A stretch of 5,232 nt of DNA, from contig JAUVNV010000182.1 in assembly GCA_030599515.1 (NCBI GenBank), positions 1 through 5,232 on the forward strand, in the 5' to 3' direction. A program made the translations under genes and the position numbers. Source of the DNA: Acidimicrobiia bacterium (GTDB lineage Bacteria; Actinomycetota; Acidimicrobiia; Spongiisociales; UBA5794). Positions within the stretch are counted from its first letter, which is position 1. Every line of letters begins with the position of its first letter. Of this stretch, positions 1 through 5,232 are shown one piece after another. A model generated the notes under the pieces. That model saw only the letters and a list, made by a program, of their open reading frames with translations, made no database searches and had not been told where the DNA came from.

Positions 1-1053
1 CCACCGGTCGTTCACGAATTCCGGATAGACCGGCAGGCGCGGTCGCAGGTCGAATCCGGCATCCACCGTGACCGATCGCAGGTGGTCGAGGTGTGGCCAG
101 GGAGCTTCGGGGTTCACCCAGTCGATCGTGAGGGGCGAGACACCGCCCCAGTCGTTGATACCGGCATCGAGGTAGACGCCGAAGTCGTCGGTCAAGTTGG
201 GGGGAACCTGCACGTTCATCTCCGCACCGAAGATCCAGCGGGTCAGGGCCACGACGGTCGAGAAGAACTCGATCGTCGGCGGCTCGACGCCCCGCATCCG
301 CGTGTCTGCTTTCGGCTGGAAGTTCTGCACGATGATCTCCTGGAGATGACCCCGCCGACGGTGCGTCTCAGCGAGAGCGAAGAGGCTGGAGACGATCTCC
401 CCGGGTGTCTCTCCGATGCCCACGAGTATGCCGGATGTGAACGGGATGCTGAGATGACCGGCCGTCTCGATCGTCTCCATTCGCGCGACAGGGTCCTTGT
501 CCGGACAGTCATGGTGAGGCATCCCCGGCTCCATGAGACGGGGTGAGATGTTCTCGAGCATGAGACCGAGCGATGGGTTCGATCTCCGAAGCGCCCACAG
601 TGTCTCCTCATCCATGAGACCCGGGTTCGCATGCGGGAGAAGCGTGCTCTCGTCGACGATGCGCTCGGTCATGTGCCGGACGTAGTCGAGCGTCGACGTG
701 TGGCCGTGCCGATCGAGGAATTCTCGGGCCGCCGGCCAGCGGTCCTCGGGGCGGTCACCGAGAGTGACTAGAGCCTCGGTGCACCCGTGAATCTCCCCGG
801 CACGAACGACTGCCATCACCTCGTCCGGGGTCAGGTAGGCACCGCCGGCACCGGGCGGTTTCGCGAACGTGCAGTAGGTACACCGGTCGCGACACATCGT
901 GGTGAGCGGAATGAAGACCTTCCGGCTGTACGTGACCGTCCTGCCCTTGCCCTCGTCTCGAAGGCGTCGGGCCTCAGAGAACAGCGCCCCGGTGGAAGAA
1001 GCGCCGGTGAGAAACCGGTTTGCGAGATCGGGATCGGGCGCCGGAAAGGGCAT
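1..1053 (-). CDS. cofG: FO synthase subunit/domain CofG (7,8-didemethyl-8-hydroxy-5-deazariboflavin synthase), 3' end cut by window
   Basis: Radical SAM enzyme that, with CofH, builds the deazaflavin FO, the chromophore of coenzyme F420, in the cytoplasm. The 351 visible residues show the radical SAM cluster motif CX3CX2C at Cys54, Cys58 and Cys61 (context PLTTMCRDRCTYCTF). Blocks that I recognise from CofG proteins follow: GCTEALVTLGDRPED (90-104), LPHANPG (139-145), FTSGILVGIGET (205-216), QEIIVQNFQPK (238-248), VPPNL (283-287) and GINDWGGVSP (299-307). The frame is open to base 1, so the C-terminus is missing. Archaeal stand-alone CofG is about this long (roughly 360 residues), while actinobacterial FbiC continues into a CofH half; the window cannot decide between them. 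The ATG at 1053 is the only sensible start: it lies 12 bases after the stop of the exporter gene, and a TAGGTT hexamer sits six bases upstream. Family assignment is very secure; the fused or unfused state is unknown. Confidence 0.96.
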   Translation of the reverse strand, partial: MPFPAPDPDLANRFLTGASSTGALFSEARRLRDEGKGRTVTYSRKVFIPLTTMCRDRCTYCTFAKPPGAGGAYLTPDEVMAVVRAGEIHGCTEALVTLGDRPEDRWPAAREFLDRHGHTSTLDYVRHMTERIVDESTLLPHANPGLMDEETLWALRRSNPSLGLMLENISPRLMEPGMPHHDCPDKDPVARMETIETAGHLSIPFTSGILVGIGETPGEIVSSLFALAETHRRRGHLQEIIVQNFQPKADTRMRGVEPPTIEFFSTVVALTRWIFGAEMNVQVPPNLTDDFGVYLDAGINDWGGVSPLTIDWVNPEAPWPHLDHLRSVTVDAGFDLRPRLPVYPEFVNDRW

Positions 1054-1059
1054 CGACCG

Positions 1060-1065
1060 AACCTA
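1060..1065 (-). promoter_or_regulatory. Putative -10 hexamer TAGGTT for cofG
   Basis: On the minus strand the exporter stop TGA is followed directly by TAGGTT, then CGGTCG, then the cofG ATG. TANNNT with six bases to the ATG is the spacing at which transcription would begin at the A of the start codon, giving a leaderless mRNA. The same geometry is seen at two other genes here. TAGGTT is a mediocre -10 match and I see no clear -35, so read-through from the exporter gene may be the main source of cofG mRNA. Confidence 0.35.
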
Positions 1066-2463
1066 TCACACCTCTGGATCCTCCGTGGACCTCGATTCCA
1101 ACTCGCTCGACGACCCTTGCTGAACAACATCGGGGATATCACGTTCGAGATGGCGCAGCGGCGGATACATCCATGCCACCAGAACTGCGATCATCACCGA
1201 TACTCCGATCACCACGAAGAAGAGCGCGTAGCCACGACCTGGGCCCGAGCCGATGACGGCACCCACGGAACCAGCCAGCACTCCGTCTTCGGCCATCATC
1301 GGCTCGAAGATCCGGTCCGATAGGGGTCCAACGAGCACGTAAGCGACGGGGAGCGCAGCTTGCGCTATGAAGCGGCGGACGGCGGAGACCCGTCCCTGCA
1401 CGTCGGCTTCCACCTTCGCCAGCCAGAGAGCCTGACTGGTCGCGTTGATCGTCGGCACGATCAGCATGCCGACGAAAATGACCGCCGTCATCCAGTAGAT
1501 CGACGGATAGAGGCCGATAGCGGCGAAGGCCGCACCGAGCAGCGCTCCCCCAACAACGAGTCCGAGAACGCGCCTCTTCGGTCCACCCCAGGCGCTGGCG
1601 ATGATCGAGCCGATGAGCATGCCACTCGCAGAGACTGAGAACGCTGTGCCCAGACCAGCCTCGTTGGTGAGCGAGAGTCCGAGAGGGACGAACAGCGGAC
1701 CCATGAACCCGAAAGCGAAGTTGACCACCGCGAAGACGAGCAGGAGGGCGAACAGACCGTGGCGAGCGAACAGGAACTTGAATCCATACATCGTCTCGTG
1801 CCACAGACTCCCTGCGCCCTCGGCTCCCGCCTCGGTCACCGCAGGCTTCGGGAACCGGACGAGGAGGAGTGTCACGACGGCAACCAGGAAGGTTGCTACA
1901 TCGATGGCGAATACCAGACCGATTCCGGAGAACGCCAACACGAATCCGGCGATGATCGGACCCCCGAGTTCCCCGAGCGCTTCCGCGAGTTGGATGAGGC
2001 CCGAGGCCCGTCCGAACTGATTCTTCGGAACGAGCACAGCCATCGCGGCCGAGTACGCCGGCCACTGGAACGCCTGGAACAGGCCGGAGATCGCAACGGC
2101 AATCGCGATGTTCCAGACGGCCAGAGAACCGGTGAGATAGAGGCCGACCAGCAGGAGTGTTCCGATGCCCGCACCGGCATCGGCCAGGATCATCGCCTTT
2201 CTCCGATCCCAGCGGTCGACGAGTGCTCCGGCGAACGGCGTGATCAGAATCTGAGGCAGGTGCGAAGCGAGCAACACGGTCGCAAGTTGTGTGACCGATC
2301 CCGTCTGCTGGAAGACGAAGATACTGAGAGCGAACGCCGTCAAGCTGGTGCCGACCAGCGAAACGAGTTGCCCGGCCCATACACTGGAGAACGTCTGCAT
2401 GCTCGGCCCCGAGGGGGCTCCCCGAGAGCTCGAGAGACGTGAGGCGGTCGACATCTTTCGCAT
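1066..2463 (-). CDS. MFS transporter, MefA/EntS-like drug or metabolite exporter family
   Basis: A 465-residue integral membrane protein, predicted proton-driven exporter of the inner membrane with about 12 transmembrane helices. The first helix covers about residues 30-51. The loop between helices 2 and 3 carries an MFS motif A variant, GALVDRWDRRKAMI (79-92). Further family blocks are FQWPAYSAAMAVLVPK (132-147), the GLIQLAEALGELGGPIIAG stretch (155-173) and, in the C-terminal half, ATSQALWLAKVEADVQGRVSAVRR (341-364) followed by VGPLSDRIFEP (378-388). These resemble the MefA-like MFS group that includes macrolide and siderophore exporters; the substrate cannot be read from sequence. The start is uncertain: Met1 (2463) and Met4 (2454) precede a Ser-rich lead of about 20 residues, whereas Met22 (2400, MQTFSSVWAGQLVS) is where such proteins usually begin. 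No strong Shine-Dalgarno marks any of them. It reads in the same direction as cofG with a 12-base gap, so co-transcription is likely. Confidence 0.93.
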   Translation of the reverse strand: MRKMSTASRLSSSRGAPSGPSMQTFSSVWAGQLVSLVGTSLTAFALSIFVFQQTGSVTQLATVLLASHLPQILITPFAGALVDRWDRRKAMILADAGAGIGTLLLVGLYLTGSLAVWNIAIAVAISGLFQAFQWPAYSAAMAVLVPKNQFGRASGLIQLAEALGELGGPIIAGFVLAFSGIGLVFAIDVATFLVAVVTLLLVRFPKPAVTEAGAEGAGSLWHETMYGFKFLFARHGLFALLLVFAVVNFAFGFMGPLFVPLGLSLTNEAGLGTAFSVSASGMLIGSIIASAWGGPKRRVLGLVVGGALLGAAFAAIGLYPSIYWMTAVIFVGMLIVPTINATSQALWLAKVEADVQGRVSAVRRFIAQAALPVAYVLVGPLSDRIFEPMMAEDGVLAGSVGAVIGSGPGRGYALFFVVIGVSVMIAVLVAWMYPPLRHLERDIPDVVQQGSSSELESRSTEDPEV

Positions 2464-2526
2464 TGTCGATGTGTCACGATCTTTAGACCAATGAGACGAA
2501 GCTCCCGACGCCGGTATTCTCGCCCG
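2464..2526. promoter_or_regulatory. Divergent intergenic region between the exporter and lipoprotein genes
   Basis: Only 63 bases separate the exporter start (taken at Met1) and the preferred lipoprotein start, so both promoters must lie here or overlap the genes. The plus-strand signal is annotated separately. On the minus strand the best -10-like candidate is TAAAGA (2480-2485), about 16 bases before the exporter ATG, with no convincing -35. I see no clear operator palindrome in this stretch. Confidence 0.45.
2515..2520 (+). promoter_or_regulatory. Putative -10 hexamer TATTCT for the lipoprotein gene (leaderless start)
   Basis: TATTCT fits TANNNT and is followed by CGCCCG and then the ATG at 2527. 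With six bases between hexamer and ATG, transcription would start at or beside the start codon, and there is no ribosome binding site to suggest otherwise. This supports choosing 2527 over the in-frame ATG at 2491. A -35 element is not obvious at 16-18 bases upstream. Confidence 0.5.
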
Positions 2527-3384
2527 ATGAGGGTTGCACCATTACTCATCGCCGTCATGGTCGCTGTAGCCGCATGCGCTCCCACCGAGTCGGCCGATGA
2601 TCCGACGACGATCGCACCGACCACCACGACGACGTCCCCCGCCGATGCGCCCGTGTGCCGCTCGGGAGAGATGCCGTTCGTCGAAGAGGGAGTCGTTGCC
2701 GCACTGGACAGTCAAGGTCGCGACGCTCGGGCGATCGGCGGGATCCGGCGATATGCGCTCGACGGATGCGAGCGGATCGAGATCGAGTTCCTCTCAACCA
2801 CCGGTTCACCGGCTTCCCGGATCGGTCCGGTCGGGGTCTCGATCCTCTCCGATAGCGGGATCGTGCGCCTGACGTTGTCGGATACAATCGCTGATTCGGC
2901 GGTCGCCGACACGACGCTCAACGGCGACCTCGTCGACGCATGGTTCGTCGTCGAGGGCATCGCCGAGGGTCTCGTCGTGGACATTCACCTGGGTAGGCGA
3001 GCCGCCGCTCGAGCCTTCACGACCACATCCCCGGCCCAACTCGTCGTCGATCTGATCCCGACCCGGGAGAATCTCCCCATCGCGAGGCCAACCTCCGAAG
3101 GCGGGATCATGCTCATGAGCCCGCAATCCGGTGTCGGCCTCTACCCGATCCGCGTGTCCGGCTACTCAGCTCCGAACGTCGACGCGGTTCGGATTCGTCT
3201 CTCCGACTCGACTGGAGTCTTCGTCGACCGGTCGGTCTCGACCCGCTCGTCCGTCCACGTCTGGCACGCCTTCGACGTGGGTCTGACCGACGGCCCGTCC
3301 GGCTCTATCGACCTCTTCGTAGGAACCGTAGATGAAGACAACGAACCGGTGTCCGGAGTAGAGGTGCTGCTGAATCTTCCGTGA
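2527..3384 (+). CDS. Predicted lipoprotein with AMIN-like and Gmad2-like domains
   Basis: A 285-residue predicted lipoprotein on the outer face of the cytoplasmic membrane. A short signal peptide (MRVAPLLIAVMVAVAAC) ends in a lipobox VAAC with the lipidated Cys at residue 17. A Thr/Pro-rich linker follows (about 24-40, including TIAPTTTTTSP). Residues about 82-180 look like an AMIN-type beta domain, with alternating hydrophobic strands such as RIEIEFLS, GLVVDIHLG and AQLVVDLIPT. Residues about 194-285 resemble the Gmad2 immunoglobulin-like domain known from spore-germination-associated and other secreted proteins (MSPQSGVGLYPIRVSGYSAP, then VWHAFDVGL and LFVGTVDED). AMIN domains in other proteins bind cell-envelope glycans, so an envelope role is plausible, but no enzymatic motif is present and the function is unknown. 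An upstream in-frame ATG at 2491 would add 12 mostly Arg/Ser residues; the -10-like hexamer and the compact signal peptide favour 2527. It converges with the ATP-grasp gene. Confidence 0.85.
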   Translation: MRVAPLLIAVMVAVAACAPTESADDPTTIAPTTTTTSPADAPVCRSGEMPFVEEGVVAALDSQGRDARAIGGIRRYALDGCERIEIEFLSTTGSPASRIGPVGVSILSDSGIVRLTLSDTIADSAVADTTLNGDLVDAWFVVEGIAEGLVVDIHLGRRAAARAFTTTSPAQLVVDLIPTRENLPIARPTSEGGIMLMSPQSGVGLYPIRVSGYSAPNVDAVRIRLSDSTGVFVDRSVSTRSSVHVWHAFDVGLTDGPSGSIDLFVGTVDEDNEPVSGVEVLLNLP

Positions 3385-3393
3385 TCGGTACAG

Positions 3394-3513
3394 AGTAGAA
3401 AGTAGAAAGAACTCGAGGCAGGGCCGTACATCGATGGTCCTCTCTCCACTTCCTACTCCCTACTTCCCACTCTCCACTCTCTACTTTCTTCTTTCTTCTT
3501 TCTACTTTCTACT
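3394..3513. repeat. Perfect 18-bp inverted repeat with 84-base spacer between convergent genes
   Basis: The left arm AGTAGAAAGTAGAAAGAA (3394-3411) is the exact reverse complement of TTCTTTCTACTTTCTACT (3496-3513). The left arm begins ten bases after the lipoprotein stop, and the right arm includes the stop codon of the minus-strand ATP-grasp gene. Both arms consist of the 7-bp unit described for 3442-3525, in opposite orientation. RNA from either strand could fold into a long stem. It may help end transcription of the two convergent genes, but it is AT-rich, has a large loop and lacks a classical T-run, so that role is inference. Confidence 0.75.
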
Positions 3514-3525
3514 TCGTGCTTCGTA
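3442..3525. repeat. Degenerate 7-bp tandem repeat, 12 units in register
   Basis: Twelve consecutive heptamers fit exactly into 84 bases with no indel. On the plus strand each begins CT; position 5 is C in ten units and position 7 is A in nine, giving a consensus near CTYYCYA. Units range from CTCTCCA and CTTCCTA at the left through CTTTCTT and CTTTCTA to CTTCGTG and CTTCGTA at the right. The plus strand is almost all pyrimidine. The array fills the gap between two convergent genes and covers the last 24 bases (seven codons plus stop) of the ATP-grasp gene. Two further units in the opposite orientation, TAGAAAG twice, lie at 3396-3409. The pattern resembles the short tandemly repeated heptamers known from intergenic regions of some bacteria, but I cannot name a family. 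Confidence 0.85.
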
Positions 3526-4890
3526 CTGACAAAGGTCCGGTGCCGCTTCAAGCGGCGGTACGTCGATGGCCCACAGGTCGCGTGCCAGATCGATGGCCTG
3601 GACCGCCCTCGGCGCAACCGACGGGCCGATCGGCGTGCGATCCGGATCGAGTCGCAGAATGATGATCGAGCCCATGGACGCCGGTCCGATCTCCATGATC
3701 CCGTCGTTCTCCTCGTCCGGATCAACCGCCACCGCGTCGGGTCCATCGAACCGGATACCGGTCTTCGCAGCATCGTACGCCGCGGTCAACGGCGTGAGCA
3801 TGCCCCCGCTTCGTGCGGTCGTGACGACGGAAACGACGGTGTCTTCCAGATCTCGAGCATCAACGTCGAGATCTCCCTCGATGAGCATGCGTTCGATGGT
3901 GGCCAGCGGCATGTCGACTGCGCGCGACTGGAGACCGTGACCGATGCTGAGTCGCGGATTCAGCTCGGTTGGGAGGAAGCCGTTCCGCGTGCACACCCCG
4001 TCGATCCCGAACCCACCCAGGTAGTCGAGGCGTTCTTGGAGCAGCATGCCGACGCTTCGTGCTGCTGTTCTCATCTCGTCTCGGACAGCGTCGGGTGGAT
4101 TCCAGAAGTTCGCCCCCTGCGCGTACACGAACTCAGGCTTCGTTGCGTGCCGAAGGATGATCATCTCCATGGGGAGGAACACCGCCACACCGTCGCGGGT
4201 GACGAATCCGTGGATCGAGCACGGAATACCGTCGAGAAACGGCATTACCCGAACCGTTTCGGCATGCTTCGAGAACCACTCGATCGCGGAGGTCGCGTCC
4301 CCTGCGCTCTGAACCCACCGGGCATACTCCCCTCCCCCGTGCCACCCCTCGGTGTTGTCCGCGACCCAAACGGTGCCCGCTTGCGACCCGATTGTGATCG
4401 AAGCAGTGACTGCGTCCGCGACCGGTACGACGACCGAAGGGGCCCTGCGGACTCCGGCATCGTCCCAGAGCCGATCCACAGTTGTCTTGTCTTCCAGAGC
4501 ACCCCACGCTTCGGGTCTCGCCCCGTATACGGGACGACCGGCCAGCGTGTCAAGACGACTGAAGCCTCCACCCAGGACCATCGCTTCGTGGCTCGGGTCG
4601 AACGCCTCGACCACTCCGAGAAGCAACGCCGAGGGATGCTCAACGGATTTCAGGTATGCGCGGATCCCATGCATGACCGTGTCGCCGCTTGTCCGTGTGT
4701 AGTGGAACCGATCGGCGTTCGGCAGATCACCCACTCCTTCGATGGCAGCGATGACCATGGTCCCTGCCACGCCCCACTCGTTGAGTTGCTGGACAAGCCG
4801 TGTTGCCCCGGCGGCCGCGTCGGGGAGCAGGATCCACTTCCTGTCACGATGGAACTCGGCGATCTGGGCCTTGATTGCCTCGACATTCAT
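3502..4890 (-). CDS. ATP-grasp domain protein, predicted carboxylate ligase of unknown substrate
   Basis: A 462-residue cytoplasmic enzyme of the ATP-grasp superfamily, whose members join a carboxylate to an amine, thiol or similar acceptor through an acyl-phosphate. The pre-ATP-grasp part covers about residues 1-125. ATP-grasp signatures follow: ALEDKTTVDRLWDDAGV (131-147), with Lys135 as a likely nucleotide-binding residue; a Gly-rich loop EGWHGGGEY (181-189); EMIILRH (242-248); and the metal-binding ELNPR (309-313) within GFGIDGVCTRNGFLPTELNPR. The tail after about 345 is a separate, unrecognised region. The start at 4890 is chosen because TATGAT lies six bases upstream. The frame stays open a further 113 codons upstream, but that stretch is a palindromic repeat element with Arg/Gly/Pro-rich translation and is unlikely to be protein. 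The last residues, YEARSRK, and the TAG stop are encoded by a 7-bp tandem repeat, so the original C-terminus has probably been altered. No neighbour indicates the substrate. Confidence 0.87.
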   Translation of the reverse strand: MNVEAIKAQIAEFHRDRKWILLPDAAAGATRLVQQLNEWGVAGTMVIAAIEGVGDLPNADRFHYTRTSGDTVMHGIRAYLKSVEHPSALLLGVVEAFDPSHEAMVLGGGFSRLDTLAGRPVYGARPEAWGALEDKTTVDRLWDDAGVRRAPSVVVPVADAVTASITIGSQAGTVWVADNTEGWHGGGEYARWVQSAGDATSAIEWFSKHAETVRVMPFLDGIPCSIHGFVTRDGVAVFLPMEMIILRHATKPEFVYAQGANFWNPPDAVRDEMRTAARSVGMLLQERLDYLGGFGIDGVCTRNGFLPTELNPRLSIGHGLQSRAVDMPLATIERMLIEGDLDVDARDLEDTVVSVVTTARSGGMLTPLTAAYDAAKTGIRFDGPDAVAVDPDEENDGIMEIGPASMGSIIILRLDPDRTPIGPSVAPRAVQAIDLARDLWAIDVPPLEAAPDLCQYEARSRK

Positions 4891-4896
4891 CCCGCG

Positions 4897-4902
4897 ATCA
4901 TA
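4897..4902 (-). promoter_or_regulatory. Putative -10 hexamer TATGAT for the ATP-grasp gene (leaderless start)
   Basis: TATGAT, one change from TATAAT, is followed by CGCGGG and then the ATG at 4890. The six-base spacing places the transcription start at the start codon, so the mRNA would be leaderless; no Shine-Dalgarno is present. At the expected -35 position (around 4920-4926) I see only a weak TGGTCG-like sequence. The palindromic element upstream begins about 25 bases beyond that position, so the core promoter appears intact. Confidence 0.55.
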
Positions 4903-4949
4903 CGGCAGGGCTTCCTCCGCCGACCAGGGCACCTCATCGTCAGGTGACT

Positions 4950-5136
4950 GCTCCCAAAGCCCCCCTGTGGCGCGAGGGCGCCGCGTCCCCCCGTCCTTCG
5001 GCCGAGGGGACTGGTCTCCTCCTCCACCGCCACAGCCGGGAGACGTACCGACGCAGGAAGCCGAGGGAACCCATCTTCTCCTCCACCGCCGGAGGCGGGG
5101 GAGGTGGCCCGAAGGGCCGGAGGGGGCTCTGGGAGC
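4950..5136. mobile_element. MITE-like / composite REP-type palindromic element with terminal inverted repeats
   Basis: A GC-rich non-coding element of 187 bp. Its ends are inverted repeats: GCTCCCAAAGCCCCC (4950-4964) matches the reverse complement of 5122-5136 (GCTCCCAGAGCCCCC) at 14 of 15 bases. Inside the left end lies the hairpin GGCGC-GAGG-GCGCC (4969-4982), then a near-palindrome around TCGGCCGA (4994-5010). Inside the right end lie GGCCC-GAA-GGGCC (5106-5118) and an 11-bp stem with one mismatch, CCTCCACCGCC-GGA-GGCGGGGGAGG (5080-5104). The two ends are thus diverged inverted copies of one module of about 60 bases; a third, decayed copy sits between them. There is no transposase, so any movement would need one in trans. 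No clear target-site duplication is visible. It lies about 60 bases upstream of the ATP-grasp start codon. Confidence 0.7.
5019..5126. repeat. Two diverged direct copies of the internal module (period about 59 bp)
   Basis: CTCCTCCACCGCC occurs at 5019-5031 and again at 5078-5090, 59 bases apart. The sequence after each copy aligns with small gaps: 5032-5068 against 5091-5126, both ending in GCCGAGGG or GCCGGAGGG. The right copy keeps its hairpins well, while the left copy has lost most pairing. This supports a tandem duplication or nested insertion inside the palindromic element. Confidence 0.6.
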
Positions 5137-5232
5137 CTGGCGACGACAATGAGAATCAACGACGACGAGCGACTTGAGAATTCTTCGGATTCTTCCCAGA
5201 AACAGTGTCCGAGCAGCGTTTTCTGTCACACC
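5137..5232. other. Right-edge non-coding stretch, nothing clearly supported
   Basis: The last 96 bases are less GC-rich than the palindromic element beside them. A plus-strand frame from ATG 5149 is open to the edge (28 codons, MRINDDERLENSSDSSQKQ...) and a minus-strand frame is open from the edge, but neither has a promoter-like hexamer at its start or recognisable sequence. A small inverted repeat AGAAT...ATTCT flanks TCTTCGG near 5177-5193. Whether a gene begins or ends just beyond the edge cannot be told. Confidence 0.35.

Noticed and set aside
82..546. 154-codon plus-strand frame over cofG
   Set aside because: Antisense to strongly conserved CofG coding sequence; the translation is not protein-like.
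1139..2380. 413-codon minus-strand frame overlapping the exporter in another frame
   Set aside because: Arg/Gly/Ser-rich out-of-frame shadow of the MFS gene, typical of high-GC DNA.
2491..2526. Longer lipoprotein start at ATG 2491
   Set aside because: It adds 12 Arg/Ser-rich residues ahead of a complete signal peptide and would overlap the putative -10 hexamer; ATG 2527 has the leaderless spacing.
3442..3525. CRISPR array
   Set aside because: Repeat units are only 7 bp, contiguous and without spacers.
3937..4947. 336-codon plus-strand frame opposite the ATP-grasp gene
   Set aside because: Antisense shadow of a gene with clear ATP-grasp motifs; its translation has no recognisable domain and low-complexity charged composition.
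5080..5137. Rho-independent terminator formed by the hairpins
   Set aside because: The stems are GC-rich but no T-run follows on either strand, and the stems belong to the repeated module of the palindromic element.
4891..5229. 113-codon N-terminal extension of the ATP-grasp frame, starting at a GTG at 5229
   Set aside because: It translates to Arg/Gly/Pro-rich sequence straight through the palindromic element, has no domain signal, and the ATG at 4890 has a well-placed TATGAT.
5149..5232. Small plus-strand gene starting at ATG 5149
   Set aside because: Only 28 codons are visible to the edge, with no promoter-like hexamer or ribosome binding site and no recognisable sequence.

Overview
The window looks like a piece of a high-GC actinobacterial chromosome. 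It carries a deazaflavin (FO/F420) biosynthesis gene. At least three of its four genes have a TANNNT -10-like hexamer exactly six bases before the ATG, the layout of leaderless transcripts, and clear Shine-Dalgarno sequences are missing. The lipoprotein architecture (Thr-rich linker, AMIN-like fold, Gmad2-like fold) fits the same phylum. An Acidimicrobiia-type lineage is a guess, not something the sequence proves.

Layout. Bases 1-1053 (minus) hold the start of a CofG-type FO synthase that runs off the left edge. Bases 1066-2463 (minus) encode an MFS exporter of the MefA-like type, ending 12 bases before cofG, so the order of transcription is exporter then cofG. A short divergent intergenic region (2464-2526) separates it from a lipoprotein gene on the plus strand (2527-3384). 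The lipoprotein gene converges with a minus-strand ATP-grasp ligase gene (3502-4890). The gap between these two 3' ends is filled by a degenerate 7-bp tandem repeat (12 units, 3442-3525) that runs into the last codons of the ligase gene and supplies its stop codon. Two inverted copies of the same heptad lie just after the lipoprotein stop.

Upstream of the ligase gene there is no convincing gene from 4891 to the right edge. Most of that stretch is a compact GC-rich palindromic element of about 187 bp (4950-5136). It has 15-bp terminal inverted repeats and several internal hairpins, resembling a MITE or composite REP-type element.

How the genes fit together. CofG makes the deazaflavin chromophore FO from the riboflavin precursor 5-amino-6-ribitylaminouracil and tyrosine, together with CofH. 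The exporter immediately upstream may share its transcript, but its substrate is unknown. The lipoprotein and the ATP-grasp enzyme have no demonstrable link to FO synthesis. No new multi-gene system is evident. The most unusual content is the non-coding repeat structure at the two ends of the ATP-grasp gene.
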